A stretch of DNA of 64,000 nucleotides from an uncultured Bacteroidota bacterium (GTDB lineage Bacteria > Bacteroidota > Bacteroidia > Flavobacteriales > Flavobacteriaceae), in assembly GCA_902590705.1 (NCBI GenBank), contig CACIXU010000006.1:1-64000 (forward strand). The letters run 5' to 3'. The translations under genes and the position numbers were made by a program. The notes beneath the pieces were generated by a model, which made no database searches, was not told the DNA's origin, and saw nothing but the letters and a program-made list of their open reading frames with translations. Shown piece by piece: positions 37,225 through 45,820 of this stretch (position 1 is its first letter; each line of letters starts with the position of its first letter).

Positions 37225-38640
37225 ATGTATAATTCATTAATTATAAGTTTATGGTTTTTAATCTTTTGCTCTTGTGGGAGCCCAAAAAAACAAAAGCTTG
37301 AGGAAGAAAGTCCACCTAATATCATTTTTATCCTTTCCGATGACCAAGCATGGGGAGATTACAGCTTTATGGGACATCCCTATATAAAAACTCCAAATAT
37401 TGATCAACTTGCAAGTGAATCTGCGACCTATTCAAGAGGCTATGTTACAAGTCCACTTTGTGGACCATCTTTAGCAAGTATAATTACTGGTAAATATGCC
37501 TTTGAACATAATCAAACTGGAAATGATGCTGGTAACTCGAGACGAGATGCTAGTTTATGGATTGAAAATGGTTACAAAAAAGTGAAAAAGAGAAAATCCA
37601 ATAATTATCTCTACAGTAAGGAACGAAATGATAAGTTTGATATTATAAAGGCTAATTTTTATCAAAATAAACTTTTAACTGATTATCTTGGAGTTAAAGG
37701 ATATAAATCATTTCAATCGGGAAAATGGTGGTTAGGTTCTTGGGAAGAAGGGAAATTTGATGGAGGAATGACACATGGGGATTATAAAAGAAAGGGAAGA
37801 CATGGAGATGAAGGGCTAAAAATTGGTCGAGAAGGATTAGAACCAATATTTAATTTTATAGAAAAAACTAATGAAAATGGTAGTCCATTTTTTGTGTGGT
37901 ATGCCCCTTTTTTACCTCATACTCCTCATAACCCGCCCCAAGAATTACTTGACAAATATATTAATTTGGCGCCTAATGAAAGTATAGCTAAGTATTGGGC
38001 CATGTGTGAATGGTTGGATAAAACTGTTGGTGAAATGATGAACTATTTGAAAGAAAAATCTTTAGATAAAAATACTCTAATAGTTTATACAACAGATAAT
38101 GGCTGGATCCAATCTGATAAAAGAAATCGATATGCGCCTAGATCAAAAAGAGCACCACATGAAGGCGGAATTAGAACGCCTATTATGTTTAAGCTTCCTG
38201 GTGTAATTAAACCTAAGATGGATAAATCTTCATTGGTAAGTAATATTGACCTAGTACCTACAGTTCTTGACATATTAAATATTTCTTTTGATAGCTTGCC
38301 AGGAATAAGTATTATGAAAAAAGAAAAGATAGAAAATAGAGAAACGATTTTTGTAGAATGTTACAATCATGACATTTTAAATGTTGAAAAACCAACTGAG
38401 ACAATTTTATATAAAGTTGCCTTAAATAAAAAATGGAAGTTAATGGTTCCTAATCAAGATTTAGTTATTAGAGATTTTACAGATCCTCAAGAAAATTACT
38501 ATGGATTTTACTCCAACCAAATTCAACTGTTTGACTTAGATGAAGACCCTAATGAGAAAGTTAATTTAGCTTTGAAGTACCCTGAAATAGTTGTAAAAAT
38601 GAATCAACAAATTGATGAGTGGTGGCAACCAAAGAATTAA
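37225..38640 (+). CDS. sulfatase with non-canonical CxPxL motif
   Basis: Lipoprotein-type sulfatase (alkaline phosphatase fold) of 471 residues, likely removing sulfate esters from an algal sugar. Leader MYNSLIISLWFLIFCSC; metal-binding SDDQAWGD at 38-45; the formylglycine site is LCGPSLASIITG, with Cys79 but Leu83 where canonical CxPxR sulfatases have Arg; C-terminal TTDNGW and APHEGGIRTP. Similar CRPSLAT-type motifs are recalled in other Planctomycetota and Bacteroidota sulfatases, so this may be a real subfamily. Formylglycine formation without the Arg is unproven. Lies between the GH106 gene and rhaM. Confidence 0.85.
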   Translation: MYNSLIISLWFLIFCSCGSPKKQKLEEESPPNIIFILSDDQAWGDYSFMGHPYIKTPNIDQLASESATYSRGYVTSPLCGPSLASIITGKYAFEHNQTGNDAGNSRRDASLWIENGYKKVKKRKSNNYLYSKERNDKFDIIKANFYQNKLLTDYLGVKGYKSFQSGKWWLGSWEEGKFDGGMTHGDYKRKGRHGDEGLKIGREGLEPIFNFIEKTNENGSPFFVWYAPFLPHTPHNPPQELLDKYINLAPNESIAKYWAMCEWLDKTVGEMMNYLKEKSLDKNTLIVYTTDNGWIQSDKRNRYAPRSKRAPHEGGIRTPIMFKLPGVIKPKMDKSSLVSNIDLVPTVLDILNISFDSLPGISIMKKEKIENRETIFVECYNHDILNVEKPTETILYKVALNKKWKLMVPNQDLVIRDFTDPQENYYGFYSNQIQLFDLDEDPNEKVNLALKYPEIVVKMNQQIDEWWQPKN

Positions 38641-38664
38641 ATTTGAGATTAAAATAAAATCACA

Positions 38665-38973
38665 TTGAATAGACTTGCGTTTAAAATGTTTTTAAAACCT
38701 AATTCATTAGAGGAATACAAAAAACGTCATAGTGAAATTTGGCCTGAACTAAAGCTACTCCTTAAAGAAGCAGGAGTTGGCGCATATCATATTTACCATG
38801 ATCCTCAAACTAACTGTCTTTTTGCTTATCAAGAAACTAATGGAAGTGACTCTCAATCTTTAAGTGAAAATCCCATCGTTAAAAAATGGTGGGAATACAT
38901 GAGCGATCTAATGGAAACCAATCCCGACAATTCACCAAAACAATTAAATCTAAATAAAGTATTCTCTCTATGA
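38665..38973 (+). CDS. rhaM: L-rhamnose mutarotase
   Basis: Converts the alpha and beta anomers of L-rhamnose so that the isomerase gets its substrate. The 102 residues match the family well: NRLAFKMFLKPNSLEEYKK, then RHSEIWPELKLLLKEAGV, YHIYHDPQTNCLFAYQE and the C-terminal KKWWEYMSDLMETNPDNSP. The start is a TTG at 38665; no ATG precedes the conserved N-terminus. The stop overlaps the start of the second sulfatase by four bases (ATGA). Confidence 0.93.
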   Translation: MNRLAFKMFLKPNSLEEYKKRHSEIWPELKLLLKEAGVGAYHIYHDPQTNCLFAYQETNGSDSQSLSENPIVKKWWEYMSDLMETNPDNSPKQLNLNKVFSL

Positions 38974-40367
38974 TGAACAGAATGATCAAACTTGTCTTTT
39001 TATTCGTTTTTTTTTGGTCATGCGATGAAAAAACTGAACCCCAAAACCCTCCAAATATCATAGTAATTGTTACCGATGACCAAAGATGGGATGCCATTGG
39101 GTACGCTGGAAACCGAATAATTAAAACACCTCAACAAGACCAATTAGCAAAGGAAGGAACTTATTTCAAAAATGCTTTTGTAACCACACCGATATGTGCT
39201 GCAAGTCGAGCTAGTATTTTTACAGGGCTATATGAGCGAAAGCATAAATTTACTTTTGGAGGTAAAACCCTGGACCCAATTTACAATCAGGAAAATTATG
39301 CCAATAAACTGCAAAAAAAAGGATATAAAACTGGATTTTTTGGTAAACTTGGAATTAAAAACGATGGAAACCTAACAGGATCTTTCTCTGAGTACGAGGT
39401 ATACGATAGGAATAATAAATTCAAAGATTCCCGAGGATATTATTACAAAACTATTGAAAAAGATACAGTGCACCTTACTCGATACACTGGTTACAAAGCT
39501 CTAAACTTTATAAAAAATACAAAGGAAAACGAACCTTTTTGTTTATCTATTAGCTTCAGCGCTCCCCATGCTCATGATGGTGCTTGGGAGGGGATTCAAA
39601 AACAATATTTCTGGCAAGAAGAAGTAGAAAATTATTATAAAGATGTCGATATCCCAGGGCCTAAAAATGCCTCCGATAAACAATTTAATGTTCTGCCAAA
39701 AGAGGTAAGGGAAGGATTTAATAGAACTCGTTGGTATTGGCGATATGATACCCCCGAACGTTATCAAGAAAGTCTTAAAGGATATTACAAAATGATCAGT
39801 GGGGTGGACAATGAACTAGGAAAAATAAGAAAGATGCTCAAGGCAAAAGAAATTGAAGATAATACGATCATTATTTGGATGGGAGACAATGGCTATTTTC
39901 TAGGTGAGAGACAAATGGCAGGCAAATGGTTAATGTATGACAACTCGGTCAGGGTACCATTGATCATTTTTGATCCACGTATAAACCAACACTATGATGT
40001 TGATGACATGGTCGCCAATGTAGATTTAGCGTCTACTATTTTAGATTTTGCTGGAATTGATGCTAAACTAGAAACACATGGAAACTCTTTGACACCTTAT
40101 GTAAAGACCGGTCATTCTCCCTACAAGAGAGAGGAACTCTTGATAGAGCATTTATGGGAATTTGAACCCATCCCTCCCAGTGAGGGTATAAGAACCGAAA
40201 AATGGAAATTCATGAGGTACAGAGACATAGAAGCCAAAGACGAACTCTATGATCTGACAACCGATCCAGAGGAACTCAAGAACCTAGCGGGTAATCCCGA
40301 CTATGCAAATGTCGTAATAGAAATGAGGGAAAAGCTTGAAAGAACAATTGCAAAGTACGCCCAATAA
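38970..40367 (+). CDS. sulfatase
   Basis: Sulfatase of 465 residues with a lipoprotein leader (KLVFLFVFFWSC). It has the divalent-metal pair in VTDDQRWDAIGYAGN, the canonical formylglycine site CAASR (Cys76 to Arg80) followed by ASIFTGLY, and ends like other sulfatases (DELYDLTTDPEELKNLA). It overlaps rhaM by 4 bases, so it is translated with it. Together with the GH106 and the other sulfatase it suggests a sulfated rhamnoside as substrate. The exact sulfate position cannot be read from sequence. Confidence 0.92.
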   Translation: MMNRMIKLVFLFVFFWSCDEKTEPQNPPNIIVIVTDDQRWDAIGYAGNRIIKTPQQDQLAKEGTYFKNAFVTTPICAASRASIFTGLYERKHKFTFGGKTLDPIYNQENYANKLQKKGYKTGFFGKLGIKNDGNLTGSFSEYEVYDRNNKFKDSRGYYYKTIEKDTVHLTRYTGYKALNFIKNTKENEPFCLSISFSAPHAHDGAWEGIQKQYFWQEEVENYYKDVDIPGPKNASDKQFNVLPKEVREGFNRTRWYWRYDTPERYQESLKGYYKMISGVDNELGKIRKMLKAKEIEDNTIIIWMGDNGYFLGERQMAGKWLMYDNSVRVPLIIFDPRINQHYDVDDMVANVDLASTILDFAGIDAKLETHGNSLTPYVKTGHSPYKREELLIEHLWEFEPIPPSEGIRTEKWKFMRYRDIEAKDELYDLTTDPEELKNLAGNPDYANVVIEMREKLERTIAKYAQ

Positions 40368-40368
40368 A

Positions 40369-43110
40369 TCAGTTCGCAACAAAAGAAAAATTATATTTTC
40401 CCGACCCCAAAAGCAAAAGTGTTTTTTGCTTATTCTCCTCCTTACTCAAAATTTTGGAGATCAATTTAGGATTTTCTAACTTCCAACTACCATCCGAGGG
40501 TTTATTAAGAATTACATCGGAAGAAGTGTTGGCAGGTATCTCTATGGTCAATTGTAGTTTTCCATTTTTGCGTGACCAAGCCACTGCAATTTTCCCATAA
40601 CTGGATTTAAAGCTTCCATCAATATTTACAAAGTTTTTATCAAATAAAGGTTTAATTGTGAAACGCTTAAAGCCCGGGTAATTCTCATTGATTTTAAGTC
40701 CCATTAAATTAGCATACATCCATTCACCAATAGCACCATACGCATAATGGTTAAATGAGTTCATACTTGGGTATTGAAAACTTCCATCTGGCTTAATCCC
40801 ATTCCAACGCTCCCATATGGTAGTGGCCCCCTTTGTGACAGGGTATAACCATGATGGGTATTCTTTTCTCAATAATAATTCAATAGCTTTTGCGTGTTTT
40901 CCGTTATCTGATAAAACATGACACAAAAAAGGTGTACCCAAAAAACCAGTTGTAAGATGACCGTAATCATTTATGTTATCAATTAGTCTCTCAACTGCTA
41001 TTTCTCTATTTTTCTTAGACAGTAAATCAAATTGTAATGCAAGAACATATGAAGTTTGAGAATCTGAGATTAGCATACCATTTTTTGTTACAAATTCATC
41101 ATTAAAAGCCTTTAAAATTTTTTGATATAATTCAGAATAAACTTTTAAATCATCTTTATAATCCAAAACCTTTGCTGCTTTAATTAATAATTTAGTTGAA
41201 TAACAATAGAAAGCTTGCGCAATGAGTTTTTTACTTGTTACTGCAGATACCCCACTATTGTCATCATCTCGAGAAAAAAACAACCAGTCCCCCCAGTGAT
41301 CTCTCTTTTGAAAAAGGTTGTTAATAGAGTTTTTTGTCATAAAACCAATCCACTTTTTCATACTTAAATATTGTCTCTCCAAAGTTTCTTTATCTCCATA
41401 AATAAGAAAAGAATTCCATGGAATGATTGTGGCAGCGTCAGCCCATCCAGTCCGTCCGAAGTTTCCCTCTAATCCCTCTGAATCGTTGGGTCCTAAATAA
41501 TTATTGTGAGGAACAACTCCAGGAACTGCTCCATCAGATCGCTGATCGTATGTTAAATCAATCAACCATTTATCAAAAAAGTTTTTTACATCCATATTAA
41601 AACCAGCCGTGTTAAAAAACGCTTGGGCATCACCGGTCCAACCAAGTCTCTCATCCCTTTGAGGGCAATCGGTAGGAACATCCAAGAAGTTACCTCTTTG
41701 ACCCCATTGGATATTTTGCTGGAGCTGATTAATTAGTTTATTAGAAGTAGTCAATTGACCAGTAAACTCCATATCTGAGTATATCGCAACGGCTTTAAAA
41801 TCTTTAATATTTATTTTATCTATTCCTTCAATTTTCAAATATCTGAATCCCTGAAATGTAAAAACAGGCTCATAAATTTGATCTTCATCTCCATTTAAAA
41901 TAAAAGTATTTTTTTGTTCTGCTTTTCTAAGATTAGTAGTGTAAAATTCTCCTTTTTTATCAAGTACTTCAGCATGATACAATTTTACCTCTGTTCCTTT
42001 AGGGAGGGCTGACTTAAATTTGACCCAACCTACAAGGTTTTGTCCAAAATCAATAACTTTATCACCTGAGGGTGTAATAATAAGCTCCTTGGCAGATAAA
42101 ACCTCTCGTTTCTTTATCATTTCATTTCTGGTGTAATCTATAAAACCCTTATATCTGCTCGCAGTTTTAGCTTTTTTTGAATTTTTATTTTTATGTCCAG
42201 GGAATGACCATTTTGAATTTTTTAAATTCATATCAACACTTTCTCCATTATAGATTGATGAACTTAAAATCGGTCCAAAGTTATAACTCCAATTCTTTTC
42301 ATCAATTATACTTTCTTTTCTCCCATCTTCATATGAGATAATTAATTCTGAAATGAATGAGGTTCTTTCCCCATAATCGACTATTCTGTTTTTTCTGTTT
42401 TGTCTAAAATTCCTATACCAGCCATCTGCTAGAATAACTCCTATTCTGTTTTCACCTGTTAAAAGCATTTCCATTACGTCATATGCTTGATATTGAATCC
42501 TATTTGAATAAGACGTCCACCCTGGAGTAAGTATAGCATCACCAATTCTTTTGCCATTAATATGTGCTTCATAAACACCCCTAGAAGTAATATATAAGTT
42601 TGCTGAAATAATTTTACTATCTACTCTAAAATCATTAATAAAATAGGGGATTTTTGGAGAAGTCATGTCCTCATTATTTACAGTAATCCAATTAGATTTC
42701 CAATTCTGGTTATCCATTAGTCCTGTTTTCCATGATGAAACTTTACTCTGACTTGATCTTTTGGATTTATTGGTCCAGACTTTGACTGTCCAAAAGTATT
42801 GAGTATCATAAGCGAGTTCTTTTCCTAAGTAATTAACATAGACTGATTCATCGGAAGACACTTTTCCAGAGTCCCAAACAAGACTATTTTTTGAAAAAAT
42901 CTCATCAGTAGCGACGAAAATTTGGTAGTGCGTTTGAACTACATCATAGTCCTCAGATTTAATAATCCATGAAAAATCTGGATTTTTATTATCCAATCCC
43001 AAAGGAGAAATAAGCTTATCGACTTCTAAATTTGTTATTGTAGTTTTTTGGGCATTAACAGAAAAGAAGCATATTAACAGTGTTAGGGTTGTAAAAAGAA
43101 AACGTCTCAT
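40369..43110 (-). CDS. GH78 alpha-L-rhamnosidase
   Basis: Secreted alpha-L-rhamnosidase. From the ATG at 43110 there is a signal peptide (MRRFLFTTLTLLICFFSVNAQ), an N-terminal beta-sandwich, then the alpha/alpha barrel with the GH78 catalytic segment DVPTDCPQRDERLGWTGDAQ and downstream GATTIWERWNGIKPDG, both diagnostic. About 913 residues. An in-frame start at 43143 would put 11 residues before the signal peptide. Strand changes here: this gene converges with the second sulfatase (1-base gap) and begins the leftward half of the island; a 114-base gap separates it from the kinase. Confidence 0.93.
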   Translation of the reverse strand: MRRFLFTTLTLLICFFSVNAQKTTITNLEVDKLISPLGLDNKNPDFSWIIKSEDYDVVQTHYQIFVATDEIFSKNSLVWDSGKVSSDESVYVNYLGKELAYDTQYFWTVKVWTNKSKRSSQSKVSSWKTGLMDNQNWKSNWITVNNEDMTSPKIPYFINDFRVDSKIISANLYITSRGVYEAHINGKRIGDAILTPGWTSYSNRIQYQAYDVMEMLLTGENRIGVILADGWYRNFRQNRKNRIVDYGERTSFISELIISYEDGRKESIIDEKNWSYNFGPILSSSIYNGESVDMNLKNSKWSFPGHKNKNSKKAKTASRYKGFIDYTRNEMIKKREVLSAKELIITPSGDKVIDFGQNLVGWVKFKSALPKGTEVKLYHAEVLDKKGEFYTTNLRKAEQKNTFILNGDEDQIYEPVFTFQGFRYLKIEGIDKINIKDFKAVAIYSDMEFTGQLTTSNKLINQLQQNIQWGQRGNFLDVPTDCPQRDERLGWTGDAQAFFNTAGFNMDVKNFFDKWLIDLTYDQRSDGAVPGVVPHNNYLGPNDSEGLEGNFGRTGWADAATIIPWNSFLIYGDKETLERQYLSMKKWIGFMTKNSINNLFQKRDHWGDWLFFSRDDDNSGVSAVTSKKLIAQAFYCYSTKLLIKAAKVLDYKDDLKVYSELYQKILKAFNDEFVTKNGMLISDSQTSYVLALQFDLLSKKNREIAVERLIDNINDYGHLTTGFLGTPFLCHVLSDNGKHAKAIELLLRKEYPSWLYPVTKGATTIWERWNGIKPDGSFQYPSMNSFNHYAYGAIGEWMYANLMGLKINENYPGFKRFTIKPLFDKNFVNIDGSFKSSYGKIAVAWSRKNGKLQLTIEIPANTSSDVILNKPSDGSWKLENPKLISKILSKEENKQKTLLLLGSGKYNFSFVAN

Positions 43111-43160
43111 AAAATTATTATTAGAATTAATTGTTTTGGTCAATTTTTTGCTTAATATAA

Positions 43161-43203
43161 TAATTAAATTCTAATTTAATTATCAGCTAACCAGCTGGAT
43201 AAT
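43161..43203. repeat. two adjacent inverted repeats between kinase and GH78
   Basis: TAATTAAATT-CT-AATTTAATTA (43161-43182) is a perfect inverted repeat of ten bases each side. It is followed directly by a hairpin with stem ATTAT-CAGCT and AGCTG-G-ATAAT and loop AACC (43179-43203). They lie between the end of the kinase gene and the GH78 start, and may be an operator, a processing site or a weak terminator. Confidence 0.45.
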
Positions 43204-43224
43204 AGATAAAATTTTTAAATTCAA

Positions 43225-44532
43225 TTACTTTTTACTTAACAACATTGAAGCACCCAGTGCACAGGCATATGAAGCGGGCTTAGCTTTTATTTTTTGATTC
43301 GGAAATTGTATTTTCAACAGTGCTAAAAAAATACTGTTATCTGAAAAGCCCCCATCAATATAAATTATGTTGGGAAGGGTTTCACAAATGATATCAATTT
43401 TGAGCTTAAGCAAATCCATTAACTCATTTATCAATTGATGATACGCAATCTCAAAACTAGAAAAGTTCAACTGGTCATACACTGGAGCATTTGAATTATC
43501 TAAATACCTCCAACGAAAATGGTTCTTACTATTGATAATGTATTCATGGTATAATGCTTCATTAAATTCTAGACTTCGATGATGAAATTTTGGAACCCGA
43601 AAATATTTGGTCAATATTTTAACCTTCATTCTATGTTCTTCCCCTAAAAATAATCGAGAAGTTTTAACCGGGCTACCATCAATTTTCATATATGCTGTAG
43701 CTCCGGAGGCAATTTGTTTTTCTTCAAAAATAGAAGTACTTGAAAAAGGGTTGAAGTTAATACACCAGGTACCGGTGGAAAGCAATAAAAAAGATTCCTT
43801 AGCCTTTAATAAATAAGTCAAGAGAGCCGAGGAACTATCGTGAATACCTATCCCAAAAGTTATTCTTCTTCCGCCTATTTCTTTAGTTATGGTTTTACTC
43901 GTATGAACGATTTTTGGAAAAAGTTGGTCAATGCCCTCAGATTTTATCCAAGAATGATAATCATTTTTTTCAAAGTCCCAAAGATCGGTATGACATCCTA
44001 TACTAGTAAATTCAGAATGCAACTCACCAGTGAAAACATAACTTAAATACTGAGGAAGATGAAGAGTATATCTGATTTTTTTAAAAAGATGAGGACGTTT
44101 GTATTTAATCCAATAAAGTTGCTTACCAGAATTGAGCATTCCCAGATTCCTAGAACCTGTTTGAACTGAAAAGGTGGATTCAGGGCCATATTTAATATAA
44201 AATTCTTTGAAGGTATTCTCGTCTATGGGTTTGTGATAATCATATACAGGTGTTATCACTTTTTTATTTTTATCCAAGTGAACTAAAGTTGCACCAAATC
44301 CTGAAAAACTAACTTTGTCAATTTTAAATTCATTGGAGGCCATTATAAAATCAAAACTTTCTCTGAGCCATATAATAATTCCCTCAATATTTTCCGCCAT
44401 ATGACCGTCCTCATCTAAAACCTTCGGAATGGTGACTTTTTCCCGTTTAAGAATTTTATCTTCTGAATTAAATACAAAGTATTTTTGATTGGTTTTACCA
44501 ACATCAAAAACTAGACAACACTTTGTTTCCAT
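43225..44532 (-). CDS. FGGY-family kinase, probable L-rhamnulokinase
   Basis: Phosphorylates L-rhamnulose to the 1-phosphate, inferred from context. The 435 residues have the FGGY fold: LVFDVGKTNQKYFVF at the N-terminus, SFSGFGATL-type strand, LLSTGTWCINF in the middle, and the ATP-binding IYIDGGFSDNSIFL near the C-terminus. It is the only kinase in the rhamnose cluster and lies directly after the isomerase, with its ATG sharing one base with the isomerase stop (TAATG). The family includes kinases for fuculose and xylulose as well, so the assignment rests on neighbours. Confidence 0.8.
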   Translation of the reverse strand: METKCCLVFDVGKTNQKYFVFNSEDKILKREKVTIPKVLDEDGHMAENIEGIIIWLRESFDFIMASNEFKIDKVSFSGFGATLVHLDKNKKVITPVYDYHKPIDENTFKEFYIKYGPESTFSVQTGSRNLGMLNSGKQLYWIKYKRPHLFKKIRYTLHLPQYLSYVFTGELHSEFTSIGCHTDLWDFEKNDYHSWIKSEGIDQLFPKIVHTSKTITKEIGGRRITFGIGIHDSSSALLTYLLKAKESFLLLSTGTWCINFNPFSSTSIFEEKQIASGATAYMKIDGSPVKTSRLFLGEEHRMKVKILTKYFRVPKFHHRSLEFNEALYHEYIINSKNHFRWRYLDNSNAPVYDQLNFSSFEIAYHQLINELMDLLKLKIDIICETLPNIIYIDGGFSDNSIFLALLKIQFPNQKIKAKPASYACALGASMLLSKK

Positions 44533-45806
44533 TACAGTCCTGTTGATTTGGAATCAACTCCTCGAGCCTCAATAAGTTTTTGACGGATTTTCAATTCTCG
44601 GTAAGCTTTAAGAGGATCAATTACCCCCCCAGATGCATAATAAGATTCAACTACCAATGCCCTTACATCAGTTCTAAATGCATCTTGGAGCATCGATTGA
44701 CATGCAGCAACATCATTTTTTTGCTGAAAGGTTTTTAATTCATTATAATCGACTAATAAAGCTTTAGCGAAAGCAATTTTGATGGTTTCAACTGATTGAA
44801 GTAGATCTTCCATCGGATCTTTGAGATTATGGCTAGCATCTATCATCCAAGATAAATCTGGATTAGAAGTTTCCTCCATTCCTTGAACTAACTCACAAAA
44901 AATTAAAAACAACTGATATGGTTTTAAGGAGCCTACCGTAAGGTCATCATCTCCATATTTACTTTCATTAAAATGGAAGCCGCCTAATTTATTTAAATGC
45001 ATTAAAATAGCTACAATTTGTTCAATATTAGTGTTGGGTAGATGATGCCCTAAATCTACTAGTGTTGTGGCCTGCTCACCTAATTCAGATGATATAAGAT
45101 GGGATGTACCCCAGTCAGGAATTACCATAGAATAGAAATTAGGTTCGTAAGGTTTGTATTCAATAAGTAATTTCCAATCAGCTGGTAAATGAGCGTAAAT
45201 ATCTTGGAGTGATTCCAAAGTACGCTGAAAAGCACCTCTAAAACTTTGTTGTCCTGCAAAGGAAGTTCCATCAGCCAACCAAACTGTCAAGGCTTTTGAC
45301 CCTAATTTTACTCCATGGTCAATTACTTCCTTATTGTGTTGAATTGCTTTTTTTCTTACTGCTTTATCAATATGGCTTAGTGAACCAAACTTATAAGAAT
45401 GAGTACCTCCAGATTGATCCTGGAATGTGTTGGAATTAACAGCGTCAAAATTTATATCTAACTCGTGTGCAAGGGATTTCATTTTTTTGTAATCCTCTGG
45501 GATGTCCCAAGGAATATGCAAGCTTATTGCTCCACTGGATCGATTTAATGCATGAAGTAATCCAACATCTTTAATTTTTTCCTCAAGTGTATTGGGCTCT
45601 CCACCCAGAGGGAATCTGCCAAATCGGGTACCCCCAGTACCTAATGCCCAACTGGGAATTGCAATCTGAAAATCACTCAATTTATTTATAACGTTATTCA
45701 AATCAAGATTTTTTTTAGATAAATTTTCACCTAAAAAATTCAGGTTCTGCTTATGAGTTGCCAAATAAGACTCGTTAAAAGACGCTATTTTTTCTTTATT
45801 TAGCAT
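44532..45806 (-). CDS. rhaI: L-rhamnose isomerase (RhaI type)
   Basis: Converts L-rhamnose to L-rhamnulose. The 424-residue TIM-barrel protein resembles the Pseudomonas/Bacillus RhaI type rather than E. coli RhaA, with IPSWALGTGGTRFGRFP near the N-terminus, SLHIPWDIP, LIEYKPYEPNFY, LVDLGHHLPNTNIEQ and GGFHFNESKYGDDDLTVG; the Glu, His and Asp positions in these would bind the metal. It lies 14 bases behind the aldolase gene and overlaps the kinase by one base, so the three form one unit. Confidence 0.9.
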   Translation of the reverse strand: MLNKEKIASFNESYLATHKQNLNFLGENLSKKNLDLNNVINKLSDFQIAIPSWALGTGGTRFGRFPLGGEPNTLEEKIKDVGLLHALNRSSGAISLHIPWDIPEDYKKMKSLAHELDINFDAVNSNTFQDQSGGTHSYKFGSLSHIDKAVRKKAIQHNKEVIDHGVKLGSKALTVWLADGTSFAGQQSFRGAFQRTLESLQDIYAHLPADWKLLIEYKPYEPNFYSMVIPDWGTSHLISSELGEQATTLVDLGHHLPNTNIEQIVAILMHLNKLGGFHFNESKYGDDDLTVGSLKPYQLFLIFCELVQGMEETSNPDLSWMIDASHNLKDPMEDLLQSVETIKIAFAKALLVDYNELKTFQQKNDVAACQSMLQDAFRTDVRALVVESYYASGGVIDPLKAYRELKIRQKLIEARGVDSKSTGL

Positions 45807-45820
45807 GATTAATTCATAAT

